From positions 1-7,432 of the forward strand of contig CALATT010000029.1 in NCBI GenBank assembly GCA_937891905.1: a stretch of DNA of 7,432 nucleotides, in the 5' to 3' direction. How positions within the stretch are numbered: the first letter of the stretch is position 1; each line of letters starts with the position of its first letter. Below are positions 1-4,424 of this stretch, piece by piece. Position numbers and translations under genes: made by a program. Under the pieces are notes generated by a model. It searched no databases, was not told the origin of the DNA, and saw nothing but the letters and a program-made list of their open reading frames with translations. The DNA is from an uncultured Bacteroidales bacterium. Its GTDB lineage: Bacteria > Bacteroidota > Bacteroidia > Bacteroidales > Paludibacteraceae.

Positions 1-1
1 T

Positions 2-82
2 ACTACTCCTCTTATCTCTTCTTCTTATCCAATCAAAGCAGATAATGTGGGTATCAATATCAAACTGATGCTCACTCGATAA
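2..82 (+). CDS. possible C-terminal tail of an upstream gene (partial)
   Basis: The frame beginning at base 2 stays open from the window edge to a TAA at 80-82, giving 26 codons that end in DNVGINIKLMLTR. It stops 11 bp before the kinase start, as expected for a preceding gene in the same operon. The other two plus frames also run open to stops at 43-45 and 66-68, so the choice of frame is not secure. I do not recognise the peptide. In Bacteroidetes the NadR-like kinase often sits next to a pnuC-type vitamin transporter or a TonB-dependent receptor, but this tail matches neither clearly. Confidence 0.25.
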   Translation, partial: TTPLISSSYPIKADNVGINIKLMLTR

Positions 83-93
83 ATCACGAACCA

Positions 94-591
94 TTGTATA
101 AAGTAGGTATCATAGGTCCAGAATCTACAGGTAAAAGCACTCTGGCTGCTTATTTATCACAGCGTTATAATGGAGTGTTTGTGCCAGAGTACGCGCGCGA
201 ATATATGGAATCGCGCGTGTGTACATGTGGATATACTTACCAAGATGTGGAGAATATAGCGCGTCATCAAGTGCAATATTTGCAGGATTTATCACTATCT
301 TCCGCCGAAGGCATACCGAACCCTTGCCGAAGCGATGTTATCTTTTTTGATACCGAACTGATAATCACAAAGGTGTGGTTTTTGCACAAATATGGTCGTT
401 GTCCCAAGTTTCTTGAGCAAGCATTGCGCGATTATCCAATGGATGTCTATTTGCTGTGCTATCCCGACATGCCTTGGCAACCAGATCCTGTGCGCGAAAA
501 TCCCGACATACGGGAATATCTCTTCAATTGGTACGAACGCGAGGTACAGGCACTAGGCATACCCTACTACATTATACGACATACATGTTAA
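94..591 (+). CDS. nadR: NadR-like nicotinamide riboside kinase / AAA_28 ATPase, C-terminally clipped
   Basis: A P-loop kinase resembling the ribosylnicotinamide kinase domain of NadR, which phosphorylates nicotinamide riboside to NMN in the cytoplasm; the exact substrate is inferred. Visible motifs: Walker A GPESTGKST at residues 8-16, the family motif VPEYAREY at 30-37, a Walker B-like strand ending FFDTE at 84-88, and the lid-like CYPDMPWQPDPVREN at 122-136. The start is TTG at 94. No ATG or GTG lies between it and the in-frame stop at 43-45, and MYKVGIIGPESTGKS is the usual start of the family, but there is no clear ribosome site. The protein ends at IPYYIIRHTC. Relatives as I know them continue about 15-25 residues further (a helix after the I-I-R/S-G segment), so the last residues are probably lost or replaced. 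The integrase just beyond suggests that element insertion caused this. It is host flank rather than phage cargo. Confidence 0.8.
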   Translation: MYKVGIIGPESTGKSTLAAYLSQRYNGVFVPEYAREYMESRVCTCGYTYQDVENIARHQVQYLQDLSLSSAEGIPNPCRSDVIFFDTELIITKVWFLHKYGRCPKFLEQALRDYPMDVYLLCYPDMPWQPDPVRENPDIREYLFNWYEREVQALGIPYYIIRHTC

Positions 592-618
592 GGGATAGTT
601 TAGGGATAGTTTAGGATA
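591..618. repeat. tandem 11-mer AGGGATAGTTT
   Basis: Two perfect copies of AGGGATAGTTT lie head to tail at 591-601 and 602-612, followed by a partial third copy AGGATA at 613-618. The array starts on the last base of the kinase stop codon. Its position between the clipped host gene and the integrase makes it a candidate for the attachment core or an integrase-binding repeat, though it could be a simple tandem duplication. Confidence 0.7.
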
Positions 619-624
619 TAACAA

Positions 625-662
625 AAAAATCACGCTTAAGAATAAATTCTTGCGTGATTTTT
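625..662. terminator. bidirectional intrinsic terminator between kinase and integrase
   Basis: AAAAATCACGC (625-635) pairs perfectly with GCGTGATTTTT (652-662). An inner AAGAAT/ATTCTT stem continues the helix past a two-base bulge. The A-run and T-run flank the stem on both sides, so it can end transcripts from the kinase (plus) and from the integrase (minus). It is the only strong terminator between the two convergent genes. Confidence 0.85.
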
Positions 663-728
663 CTGTTTTTGTTTGTGATCCGTGCAGGAGTGAAAGCGCA
701 TTTTCGCTGCCTTACACTCGTTTACACT

Positions 729-784
729 CGTTGCAATAGCGCAGACTATGGATGTAGGCTCAAATCCTCATAGCGTTGCAATAC
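729..784. repeat. imperfect inverted repeat (cruciform-like)
   Basis: The outer arms are TTGCAA (731-736) and TTGCAA (776-781), each self-complementary. Inside them are GCG with CGC and CTATGGAT with ATCCTCATAG, pairing through 2-3 base bulges around a loop near 756-763. The dyad spans most of the gap between two direct repeats. It could be a recombination-core dyad or an RNA fold. The GGCTCAAATCC segment recalls a tRNA T-arm, but no tRNA can be built around it. Confidence 0.45.
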
Positions 785-809
785 CTATGTAAATGAACTG
801 CAATTTTTA

Positions 810-843
810 CGGATTGATTTGCGCCGTGGCGGATTGATTTGCG
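810..843. repeat. direct repeat CGGATTGATTTGCG, two copies 20 bp apart
   Basis: Perfect 14-bp copies at 810-823 and 830-843, so their starts are 20 bp apart (about two helical turns on the same face). The second ends 9 bp before the integrase stop codon. Spacing and location suit paired protein-binding sites, such as integrase arm sites. The binding protein is not known. Confidence 0.65.
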
Positions 844-852
844 TACCGTTTT

Positions 853-2088
853 TTATCCACGGTCGAGGTCGCGTATTGCCTCTATTTTCATTTCATCATC
901 CACGGTGGTATAACGCTTAAACGCTCGAGAGGAATCCACATGGCCAGTAAACGAGGAAACGATGCGCTCGGACTTGGTTTGCTTATACATGTTTGCCATG
1001 AATGTACGCCTAGCCAAGTGAGATGCAGCCACCTCATAGATAGGTCGCCTCTCGACATCGCCTGTGCGTGAATTGCGCACCAATACCAAACGATCAACGC
1101 CCGCCTGCTGGACTATGCGTTTTATGCAGACATTGTATTTCACATCGGAGATGAATGGTAGCAGTCGCCCATCCTCTAGGTCAGCATAGCGGTTGATAAT
1201 CTCCATGGCGGTATCGCATAGGGGAACACGCACGGTCGTTGGATTATCTTTTTTCACTTTTTGCTGTACATACTCGAGGAATCCCTCATGCACATTGTCA
1301 TGCGTGAATGATAGCAAATCGCTCACACGACACCCTACGAGGCATTGAAATATGAATATATCCCTTTGTATGGCCATAGCAGGAGAAAGCCCCTCAAAGC
1401 GGTATATCTGCTCTCTCTCGGCTATTGTAAGGAATATAGGTGTTCCATATACATCTTGCGCTATCTTGCGCTCATGGAACGGATTATCCCATTCGTTGAT
1501 GATTTTCTTGGCTACAGCCCTATGCACTATGCAGCGCAGTTTGCGCAGCTTAGCATTGATGGTGTTCTGCCCTCTCGTTCCGTCTGCAAGATACTTGGTA
1601 AAGCGGTCTAACTCCTCCACATTGAAACGCTCTATATAGAGGGGATATTTGCGCTTTGCGTATTCCTCTAGGGTGCTTTTGAGGACTTTGTAATGGTCAG
1701 CAGTCCGAGCGCCGAGCGTACCCTCATTGATGTAATCTTGCACGAGGTCGGAGATGAGGTGCAGATTGGTAGGCACATTGTGAAAATCGAGGATGGTGTT
1801 ATTCAGCCATCCACGCAGAATGGTATAGGGATTCTCCATGTACTTTGCGAGGATATGGCCACGCAATGCATCCAATCGTGCCTGTATATCTTGCAGGGCG
1901 ATTGTTTCGGGTGTAACCATTCCACGGGGAGTAATAACCCTATGGGAGTTGCTATCCCATCTATGAGCAGGCACGAAGATTCCCGAGTGCGCTCGCTGGT
2001 CCGTTTGTCGGGCAAGAAATCGCACTTTGATTTCGCTCATGCCATTGGCTCCCACTTTCGGACTGATGGTAAAAATCACAGCAGCCAT
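853..2088 (-). CDS. int: tyrosine recombinase / phage integrase
   Basis: A 411-residue site-specific tyrosine recombinase that would integrate and excise the element by cutting and rejoining its att sites through a 3'-phosphotyrosine. Residues 1-90 look like the beta-rich arm-DNA-binding domain of Bacteroidetes integrases, about 105-205 form the SAM-like core-binding domain, and 215-411 are the catalytic domain. Catalytic residues are visible in order: Arg254 (GCRVSDLLS), a beta-hairpin lysine around 277-280 (VQQKVKKDN), His357 and Arg360 (SHLARRT), His383 (FTGH) and the nucleophile Tyr393 (KRYTT). The set is complete and the length normal, so it should be active. It lies 6 bp downstream of the small XRE gene and is probably co-transcribed with it. 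It reads toward the element's left end and ends before the repeat-rich candidate att region. Assignment to the family is firm; the target site is inferred. Confidence 0.96.
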   Translation of the reverse strand: MAAVIFTISPKVGANGMSEIKVRFLARQTDQRAHSGIFVPAHRWDSNSHRVITPRGMVTPETIALQDIQARLDALRGHILAKYMENPYTILRGWLNNTILDFHNVPTNLHLISDLVQDYINEGTLGARTADHYKVLKSTLEEYAKRKYPLYIERFNVEELDRFTKYLADGTRGQNTINAKLRKLRCIVHRAVAKKIINEWDNPFHERKIAQDVYGTPIFLTIAEREQIYRFEGLSPAMAIQRDIFIFQCLVGCRVSDLLSFTHDNVHEGFLEYVQQKVKKDNPTTVRVPLCDTAMEIINRYADLEDGRLLPFISDVKYNVCIKRIVQQAGVDRLVLVRNSRTGDVERRPIYEVAASHLARRTFMANMYKQTKSERIVSSFTGHVDSSRAFKRYTTVDDEMKIEAIRDLDRG

Positions 2089-2094
2089 AGCGGT

Positions 2095-2346
2095 CTATTC
2101 TTTGCCATCGATGAACGCTCCCGTTCCGTAGAATATCCACTTTAGGGACACCTTAAAAGCGGTAACAAGCCCCATGATATGTCGCAGGGAAACGGTGCGG
2201 TCTCCACGCTCCATAAGGGCGAAATTTGAGGGGTAGAACTTGCTATCGCATTTCTCGCAGAACTCGCGCTTTGTCTTTACAACTCGCATTGCATAGAGCT
2301 TGTAATAAGCATCTATAAACCGTTGGGTAATTTCATCTATTGTCAT
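2095..2346 (-). CDS. small XRE-like helix-turn-helix regulator
   Basis: An 83-residue protein that looks like a single HTH domain of the XRE/Cro type. Residues 26-47 (KREFCEKCDSKF...NFALMERG) occupy the HTH position, followed by VSLRHIMGLVTAFKVSLKWIF at 52-72, the helix typical of XRE proteins before a final G-T-G turn. There is no ligand or protease domain. It begins just downstream of an AT-only inverted repeat and ends 6 bp before the integrase, so the two are probably translated from one mRNA. It may control integrase expression, act as a Cro-like second repressor, or serve as a directionality factor; the sequence does not decide. Two degenerate positions in the HTH (a Cys/Asp-rich turn) make it an outlying member of the family. 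Confidence 0.75.
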   Translation of the reverse strand: MTIDEITQRFIDAYYKLYAMRVVKTKREFCEKCDSKFYPSNFALMERGDRTVSLRHIMGLVTAFKVSLKWIFYGTGAFIDGKE

Positions 2347-2349
2347 AGC

Positions 2350-2379
2350 TATTAAAATTTTTGAGCATTTATTTTAATA
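2350..2379. repeat. AT-only inverted repeat before the XRE gene start
   Basis: TATTAAAAT (2350-2358) pairs with ATTTTAATA (2371-2379) around a 12-base loop. One arm ends only 3 bp before the XRE start codon at 2346. It could be an operator dyad for the XRE protein or a weak mRNA hairpin near its start. With A-T pairs only, chance is a real alternative. Confidence 0.5.
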
Positions 2380-2383
2380 AGGA

Positions 2384-2415
2384 ACACGCGCACATACACA
2401 CATACGCGCGTACAT
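2384..2415. other. 32-bp alternating purine-pyrimidine tract (possible Z-DNA)
   Basis: Every step from 2384 to 2415 alternates purine and pyrimidine, mixing CG, CA/TG and TA steps. It includes the 10-bp palindrome TACGCGCGTA at 2403-2412. After one out-of-phase T the alternation resumes to 2424. The tract fills most of the spacer between the repressor stop and the small XRE gene. Alternating CG/CA sequence is the classic Z-DNA former under negative supercoiling. A role in regulation is inference. Confidence 0.75.
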
Positions 2416-2423
2416 TGTATATA

Positions 2424-2843
2424 TTATTGTTTCTTTAATTGATCCAAAGCCGCCTGCAAACTATCCATCGCTTTTTCTGCAATCGCTATCATTTTGTCGG
2501 TTTGATTCATGGCTCTATCCGTCTGCGCTATCGTGGATTTTATCAATTCTATAAAGTCCTTGCTGATAACATTCTGCTCATTTTGAACATTGTCCCCATG
2601 ATTATTGAACACGGGGGCGGAAATAATCGCACTATCTCGCAACATAACGCCATCGCCGCTCTTTAGCCAATCGGGATTAAGAGTAGGGAATGCCAAGCAT
2701 ATCCTATCTATCATTTTTGCGGTCAAATCATCCCCTGCATGAATCAAGCTGCTAGCACTCAATCCTGCTGCGCGTTCGAATGCCGATTTTGACATTTCAG
2801 TGTACGCGATAAATTTCATTAGTCTTTCCTTTTGAGTTTTCAT
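2424..2843 (-). CDS. phage repressor, HTH plus C-terminal coiled coil, no protease domain
   Basis: A 139-residue DNA-binding protein in the position and orientation of a CI-type repressor. Residues 1-45 form an XRE/CI-like HTH (QKERLMKFIAY...SKSAFERAAGLSASSL), then MIDRICLAFPTLNPDWLKSGDG at 44-65, the typical end of Bacteroidetes phage repressor HTHs. After a linker at 70-94, residues 95-137 are a heptad-like helix that probably oligomerises. The S24/LexA-type autoprotease usual in lambda-like repressors is absent. I chose ATG 2843 rather than an in-frame start 51 bp upstream for two reasons: the family starts near M-K-x-x-x-E-R-L, and the longer form would place operator O1 and the proposed transcription start inside the gene. 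Four TTCAGTGA boxes just upstream are its likely binding sites. Function is inferred from fold, context and operators. Confidence 0.85.
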   Translation of the reverse strand: MKTQKERLMKFIAYTEMSKSAFERAAGLSASSLIHAGDDLTAKMIDRICLAFPTLNPDWLKSGDGVMLRDSAIISAPVFNNHGDNVQNEQNVISKDFIELIKSTIAQTDRAMNQTDKMIAIAEKAMDSLQAALDQLKKQ

Positions 2844-2874
2844 TTTTCCTGAGATTTTAATGATTTTGTAATTT

Positions 2875-2883
2875 TTCAGTGAA
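2875..2883. promoter_or_regulatory. operator O1 (TTCAGTGAA)
   Basis: A TTCA-G-TGAA dyad extended by T-runs on both sides, centred on base 2879. It lies just downstream of the proposed leftward -7 element, where bound repressor would block its own transcription. Confidence 0.7.
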
Positions 2884-2891
2884 TTTTTACG

Positions 2892-2927
2892 CAAAAATAC
2901 CCCTATTGATTTTCAGTGAGTTACAAA
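2892..2927 (-). promoter_or_regulatory. proposed leftward repressor promoter
   Basis: On the minus strand TATTTTTG (2892-2899) fits the Bacteroidetes -7 consensus TAnnTTTG. A TTTG at 2924-2927 could be the -33 element, but the gap is 24 bp instead of the usual 19-21, so this promoter is weaker evidence than the rightward one. Initiation would fall near 2885, giving a leader of about 40 bases before the repressor start. O2 lies between the two elements and O1 just after the start. Confidence 0.5.
2912..2920. promoter_or_regulatory. operator O2 (TTCAGTGAG)
   Basis: Same box with one mismatch in the right half-site, centred on 2916, 37 bp from O1. It sits between the proposed -33 and -7 elements of the leftward promoter. 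Confidence 0.65.
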
Positions 2928-2949
2928 GAAAATGCAATTTTTTCACATT

Positions 2950-2964
2950 TTTTTCAGTGAAAAA
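2950..2964. promoter_or_regulatory. operator O3 (TTTTTCAGTGAAAAA)
   Basis: The best copy: a perfect 15-bp palindrome about G2957, 41 bp from O2. It abuts the -33 TTTG of the rightward promoter. A further TTTTTCAC at 2939-2946 forms an extra inverted half-site with its right arm. Confidence 0.75.
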
Positions 2965-2996
2965 TTTGGTCAATTCAGTGAAAAGTAGTAATTTTG
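2965..2996 (+). promoter_or_regulatory. rightward early promoter, Bacteroidetes type
   Basis: TTTG at 2965-2968, a 20-bp spacer, then TAATTTTG at 2989-2996. This is an exact match to the Bacteroidetes sigma-ABfr consensus TTTG-N19-21-TAnnTTTG. Transcription should begin near 3003 and read the early gene cluster. O4 lies inside the spacer and O3 touches the -33 element, so repressor binding would shut it off directly. Confidence 0.8.
2974..2982. promoter_or_regulatory. operator O4 (TTCAGTGAA)
   Basis: Perfect TTCA-G-TGAA dyad centred on 2978, 21 bp (two helical turns) from O3, inside the spacer of the rightward promoter. This placement allows cooperative binding with O3 on one face of the DNA. 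Confidence 0.75.
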
Positions 2997-3002
2997 CGTC
3001 GT

Positions 3003-3147
3003 CAAACGATAATCAAAGCAAAATAAAACGCACCGACCAACGCAAAACAAACGCAAAAATATACAATCGGGTGCAAAATTATAAAAAAATTATCAAATAG
3101 ACAAATAAAAAATTAACAAATTTATCAACCATTAAAATTTTATTATT
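3003..3147 (+). other. long A-rich early leader with a hairpin
   Basis: About 145 bases lie between the predicted transcription start and the first gene, with no supported reading frame. GCACCGA (3030-3036) can pair with TCGGGTGC (3067-3074) through a one-base bulge around a 30-base loop. The loop carries repeated ACGCAAAA. ACGCAAAAATA at 3051-3061 also occurs at 2889-2899 over the leftward -7 element. No T-run follows, so it is not an obvious terminator. Its role is unknown. Confidence 0.45.
3127..3138 (+). promoter_or_regulatory. leader motif AACCATTAAAAT
   Basis: Copy 1 of the recurrent translation-leader motif; its CC begins 19 bp before the ATG at 3148. There is no GGAGG-like sequence nearby. 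Confidence 0.6.
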
Positions 3148-3366
3148 ATGATGACAATTAAAACCATTGAGAAAAATTATGAAAATCCTGACGGCAGGGA
3201 TTATGTAAAGCTCGTGCAAACCTTTGACAAGGAGGCAGAGGACAATCGAAAGTATGCTGTGGAAGTTTATCTCCACTCAAACAACAATCTAGTAGCGCAC
3301 ATCCACAGCTCAATGCTCTACAAATCGGACATGGTATTCGATGCTCTGATGAGAAATTATCTTTAA
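3148..3366 (+). CDS. small early protein of unknown function, 72 aa
   Basis: First gene of the rightward early transcript. I do not recognise it. The protein is soluble and compact. Residues 1-34 are charged (TIEKNYENPDGRDYVKL...DKEAEDNRK), followed by a beta-like strand YAVEVYLHS at 36-44, NNLVAHIHSSM at 46-56 and a C-terminal helix DMVFDALMRNYL. There is no membrane segment, cysteine motif or obvious active site. The start is ATG 3148, chosen for the leader motif 19 bp upstream; an ATG codon follows directly, so the first residue is ambiguous. Being first behind a repressed promoter, it would appear at once on induction, where phages often place anti-host or anti-defence proteins; that role is only positional inference. 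Confidence 0.7.
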   Translation: MMTIKTIEKNYENPDGRDYVKLVQTFDKEAEDNRKYAVEVYLHSNNNLVAHIHSSMLYKSDMVFDALMRNYL

Positions 3367-3371
3367 TCAAT

Positions 3372-3384
3372 AACCCATTAAAAT
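3372..3384 (+). promoter_or_regulatory. leader motif AACCCATTAAAAT
   Basis: Copy 2, with one extra C. Its CCATTAAAAT core begins 21 bp before the ATG at 3396. Confidence 0.6.
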
Positions 3385-3395
3385 CTATTGCAACT

Positions 3396-3716
3396 ATGGC
3401 AACAAATCTTAAACAAGTAGCCGACCAACTCATGGCGGACATTATGGACAAAATCCAAAACGGAGAGTATGAAGTAACATTCGCAGGAGACCTCAACTGC
3501 TGGCTAACAGTGGACGGCATTAAGGATGTGCATGTACAATATAATGGACATCTCAATGTACCTCTCGAAATAAAAGAGGACGAGGTAGTGGATATCTTTG
3601 ATAAACTGCAAGATGAAATGCTCCACGAACACCTCAAACGCACCACCGAGGAGAAAGAGCGCATCGAGCAGGAAATCGAGCGCAGAAAACAACAAGCAGA
3701 ACAGGGCGACCATTAA
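3396..3716 (+). CDS. early protein of unknown function with C-terminal coiled coil, 106 aa
   Basis: Unrecognised. Residues 1-22 form an amphipathic helix (LKQVADQLMADIMDKIQ). Residues 24-58 alternate like beta strands (YEVTFAGDLNCWLTVDG, DVHVQYNGHLNVPLE). Residues 60-100 are a highly charged helix, with EEKERIEQEIERRKQQAEQ strongly predicted as coiled coil. It is probably soluble and oligomeric. The VPLE...KEDEV segment (55-64) resembles IPIE...TEDEI in the protein at 4035-4424, hinting at a shared fold. A fifth copy of the leader motif CCATTAAAAT overlaps its last codon and stop at 3710-3719. Start is ATG 3396, 21 bp after a motif core. Expression under the rightward promoter is inferred. 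Confidence 0.72.
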   Translation: MATNLKQVADQLMADIMDKIQNGEYEVTFAGDLNCWLTVDGIKDVHVQYNGHLNVPLEIKEDEVVDIFDKLQDEMLHEHLKRTTEEKERIEQEIERRKQQAEQGDH

Positions 3717-3719
3717 AAT
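3710..3719 (+). promoter_or_regulatory. leader motif CCATTAAAAT overlapping a stop codon
   Basis: A perfect core whose CAT-TAA is the last codon and stop of the preceding gene. The expected start position 18 bp on holds ATA (3728-3730) and not ATG. That ATA is in frame with the membrane-protein gene that begins at 3830, so this may be a decayed start or a chance match forced by the codons His-stop. Confidence 0.4.
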
Positions 3720-3731
3720 CTCACTATATAT

Positions 3732-3798
3732 CGGGGCGGGTGCATTCAATTTTTCTACTGCCTACTTTTAACCACAAAATTAGACTGTATCCGCCCTG
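3732..3798 (+). terminator. long-loop hairpin with T-run, possible attenuator
   Basis: Bases 3732-3744 can pair with 3786-3798 as a 13-bp stem with three G-U pairs (core GGGCGGGTGCA with TGTATCCGCCC), enclosing a 41-base unstructured loop. A run of five T at 3800-3804 follows almost at once. This is G-rich in an otherwise AT-rich spacer. It may partly terminate the early transcript after two genes, or be a structured RNA element; the long loop makes strong termination doubtful. Confidence 0.45.
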
Positions 3799-3829
3799 CT
3801 TTTTCAAACTCTTAAAACCCCACACGAAT

Positions 3830-4033
3830 ATGAGAACTATTGCATTGATATTCCAATTGTTTTTATCCTCTACCATCGCAGGATTAGCATTTTTCGCATT
3901 CATCTACAACGCACGATTTAACGACAGCCTGCCCGAGGGTATTGCTTTCGCTGGAGCACTCTTGCTCATGGTCGTTGTAATGCTCGTATATTGCAGCGCA
4001 AAAGAGTTGTACAAACATCTAAAAGACCGCTAA
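3830..4033 (+). CDS. small two-helix membrane protein of unknown function
   Basis: A 67-residue protein with two hydrophobic segments, about 5-26 (ALIFQLFLSSTIAGLAFFAF) and 38-56 (IAFAGALLLMVVVMLVY), joined by a short polar turn NARFNDSLPEG. The tail KELYKHLKDR is basic, so both ends are probably cytoplasmic. I do not recognise a family. In early phage operons such proteins include superinfection-exclusion factors, but nothing specific is visible here, and a holin is unlikely this early in the map. ATG 3830 is preferred; the frame is open further upstream to a GTG at 3740, but that stretch is not membrane-like and runs through the hairpin. The gene ends 1 bp before the next ATG, so translation is probably coupled. 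Confidence 0.65.
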   Translation: MRTIALIFQLFLSSTIAGLAFFAFIYNARFNDSLPEGIAFAGALLLMVVVMLVYCSAKELYKHLKDR

Positions 4034-4034
4034 T

Positions 4035-4424
4035 ATGTCAATCGATAAGCACATGCAAATAGAGGAGTTTATCAACTCTCTAAAGGCGCAAATAAGCGAA
4101 TACACCATCGCAAAGAACATCATAGAGAACGGTCAAAGCGAAAGGTTCTACAACGCAGAATATGAGGCATTTTATAACGATGAGGAGGGCTTTTTATCGC
4201 TGGAGATAGAATACAATATCGAGTGGGATTATAAGTGTACATATTACGAGGTATCGGGTCCTGAATATACGCTTATTCATTTCGAGATGAGCATTAGCAA
4301 AATCAAAGCGACCTATTACGGAGAAAACCCAATCAGCGATGCCGAGGAGGTAACAATCCCCATCGAGGCATTAGGAATCACTGAAGACGAGATTATTAAC
4401 CAAGCAAAAGATATTTTAGGATGA
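4035..4424 (+). CDS. acidic early protein of unknown function, 129 aa
   Basis: Unrecognised. It is strongly acidic and rich in Tyr and Glu. Residues 7-33 form a helix (MQIEEFINSLKAQISEYTIAKNII), 36-95 are beta-like with many aromatics (FYNAEYEAFYNDEEGFLSLEIEYNIEW...), and 106-129 hold VTIPIEALGITEDEIINQAKDIL, a strand plus closing helix. Acidic, aromatic-rich small phage proteins are often DNA mimics or inhibitors, but that is analogy only. It starts 1 bp after the membrane-protein stop and its own stop overlaps the next start (ATGA at 4421-4424), so it sits in a tightly coupled operon. See also the shared P-(L/I)-E...E-D-E motif with the protein at 3396-3716. Confidence 0.75.
   Translation: MSIDKHMQIEEFINSLKAQISEYTIAKNIIENGQSERFYNAEYEAFYNDEEGFLSLEIEYNIEWDYKCTYYEVSGPEYTLIHFEMSISKIKATYYGENPISDAEEVTIPIEALGITEDEIINQAKDILG

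Larger units (their letters stand above)
663..852. other. non-coding boundary, candidate attachment/integrase arm-site region
   Basis: No gene is supported in these 190 bases just beyond the integrase stop. The stretch is unusually repeat-rich: TTACACTCG at 712-720 and again at 722-730, CGTTGCAATA at 729-738 and 774-783, and CGGATTGATTTGCG at 810-823 and 830-843. Lambda-type integrases bind such short arm repeats beside the recombination core, and the core normally lies close to the integrase gene. Assigning the att site here is inference. No second copy of a core can be seen because the other end of the element is outside the window. Confidence 0.5.

Noticed and set aside
729..784. tRNA gene as attachment target
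   Set aside because: GGCTCAAATCC recalls a T-arm, but no acceptor, D-arm or anticodon arm can be folded around it and the dyad has several bulges.
985..993. ATACATGTT matching 581-589 as a possible att duplicate
   Set aside because: A 9-bp match inside the integrase coding region is expected by chance at this length and has no supporting flank identity.
1693..2145. Plus-strand 150-codon frame opposite the integrase
   Set aside because: It lies wholly over the N-terminal part of int and the end of the XRE gene, has no leader motif or family resemblance, and the minus-strand int carries the complete catalytic set.
2424..2894. Longer form of the repressor starting at 2894
   Set aside because: The extra 17 residues are not family-like, and the longer gene would include operator O1 and extend past the predicted transcription start.
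2875..2982. CRISPR-like array
   Set aside because: The repeats are only 8-9 bp, spaced 37, 41 and 21 bp, palindromic, and placed on promoters; this is an operator set.
3158..3664. Minus-strand 168-codon frame
   Set aside because: It runs antisense through two plausible early genes. Its Ser/Cys-rich composition is typical of a shadow frame, and no promoter or terminator serves it.
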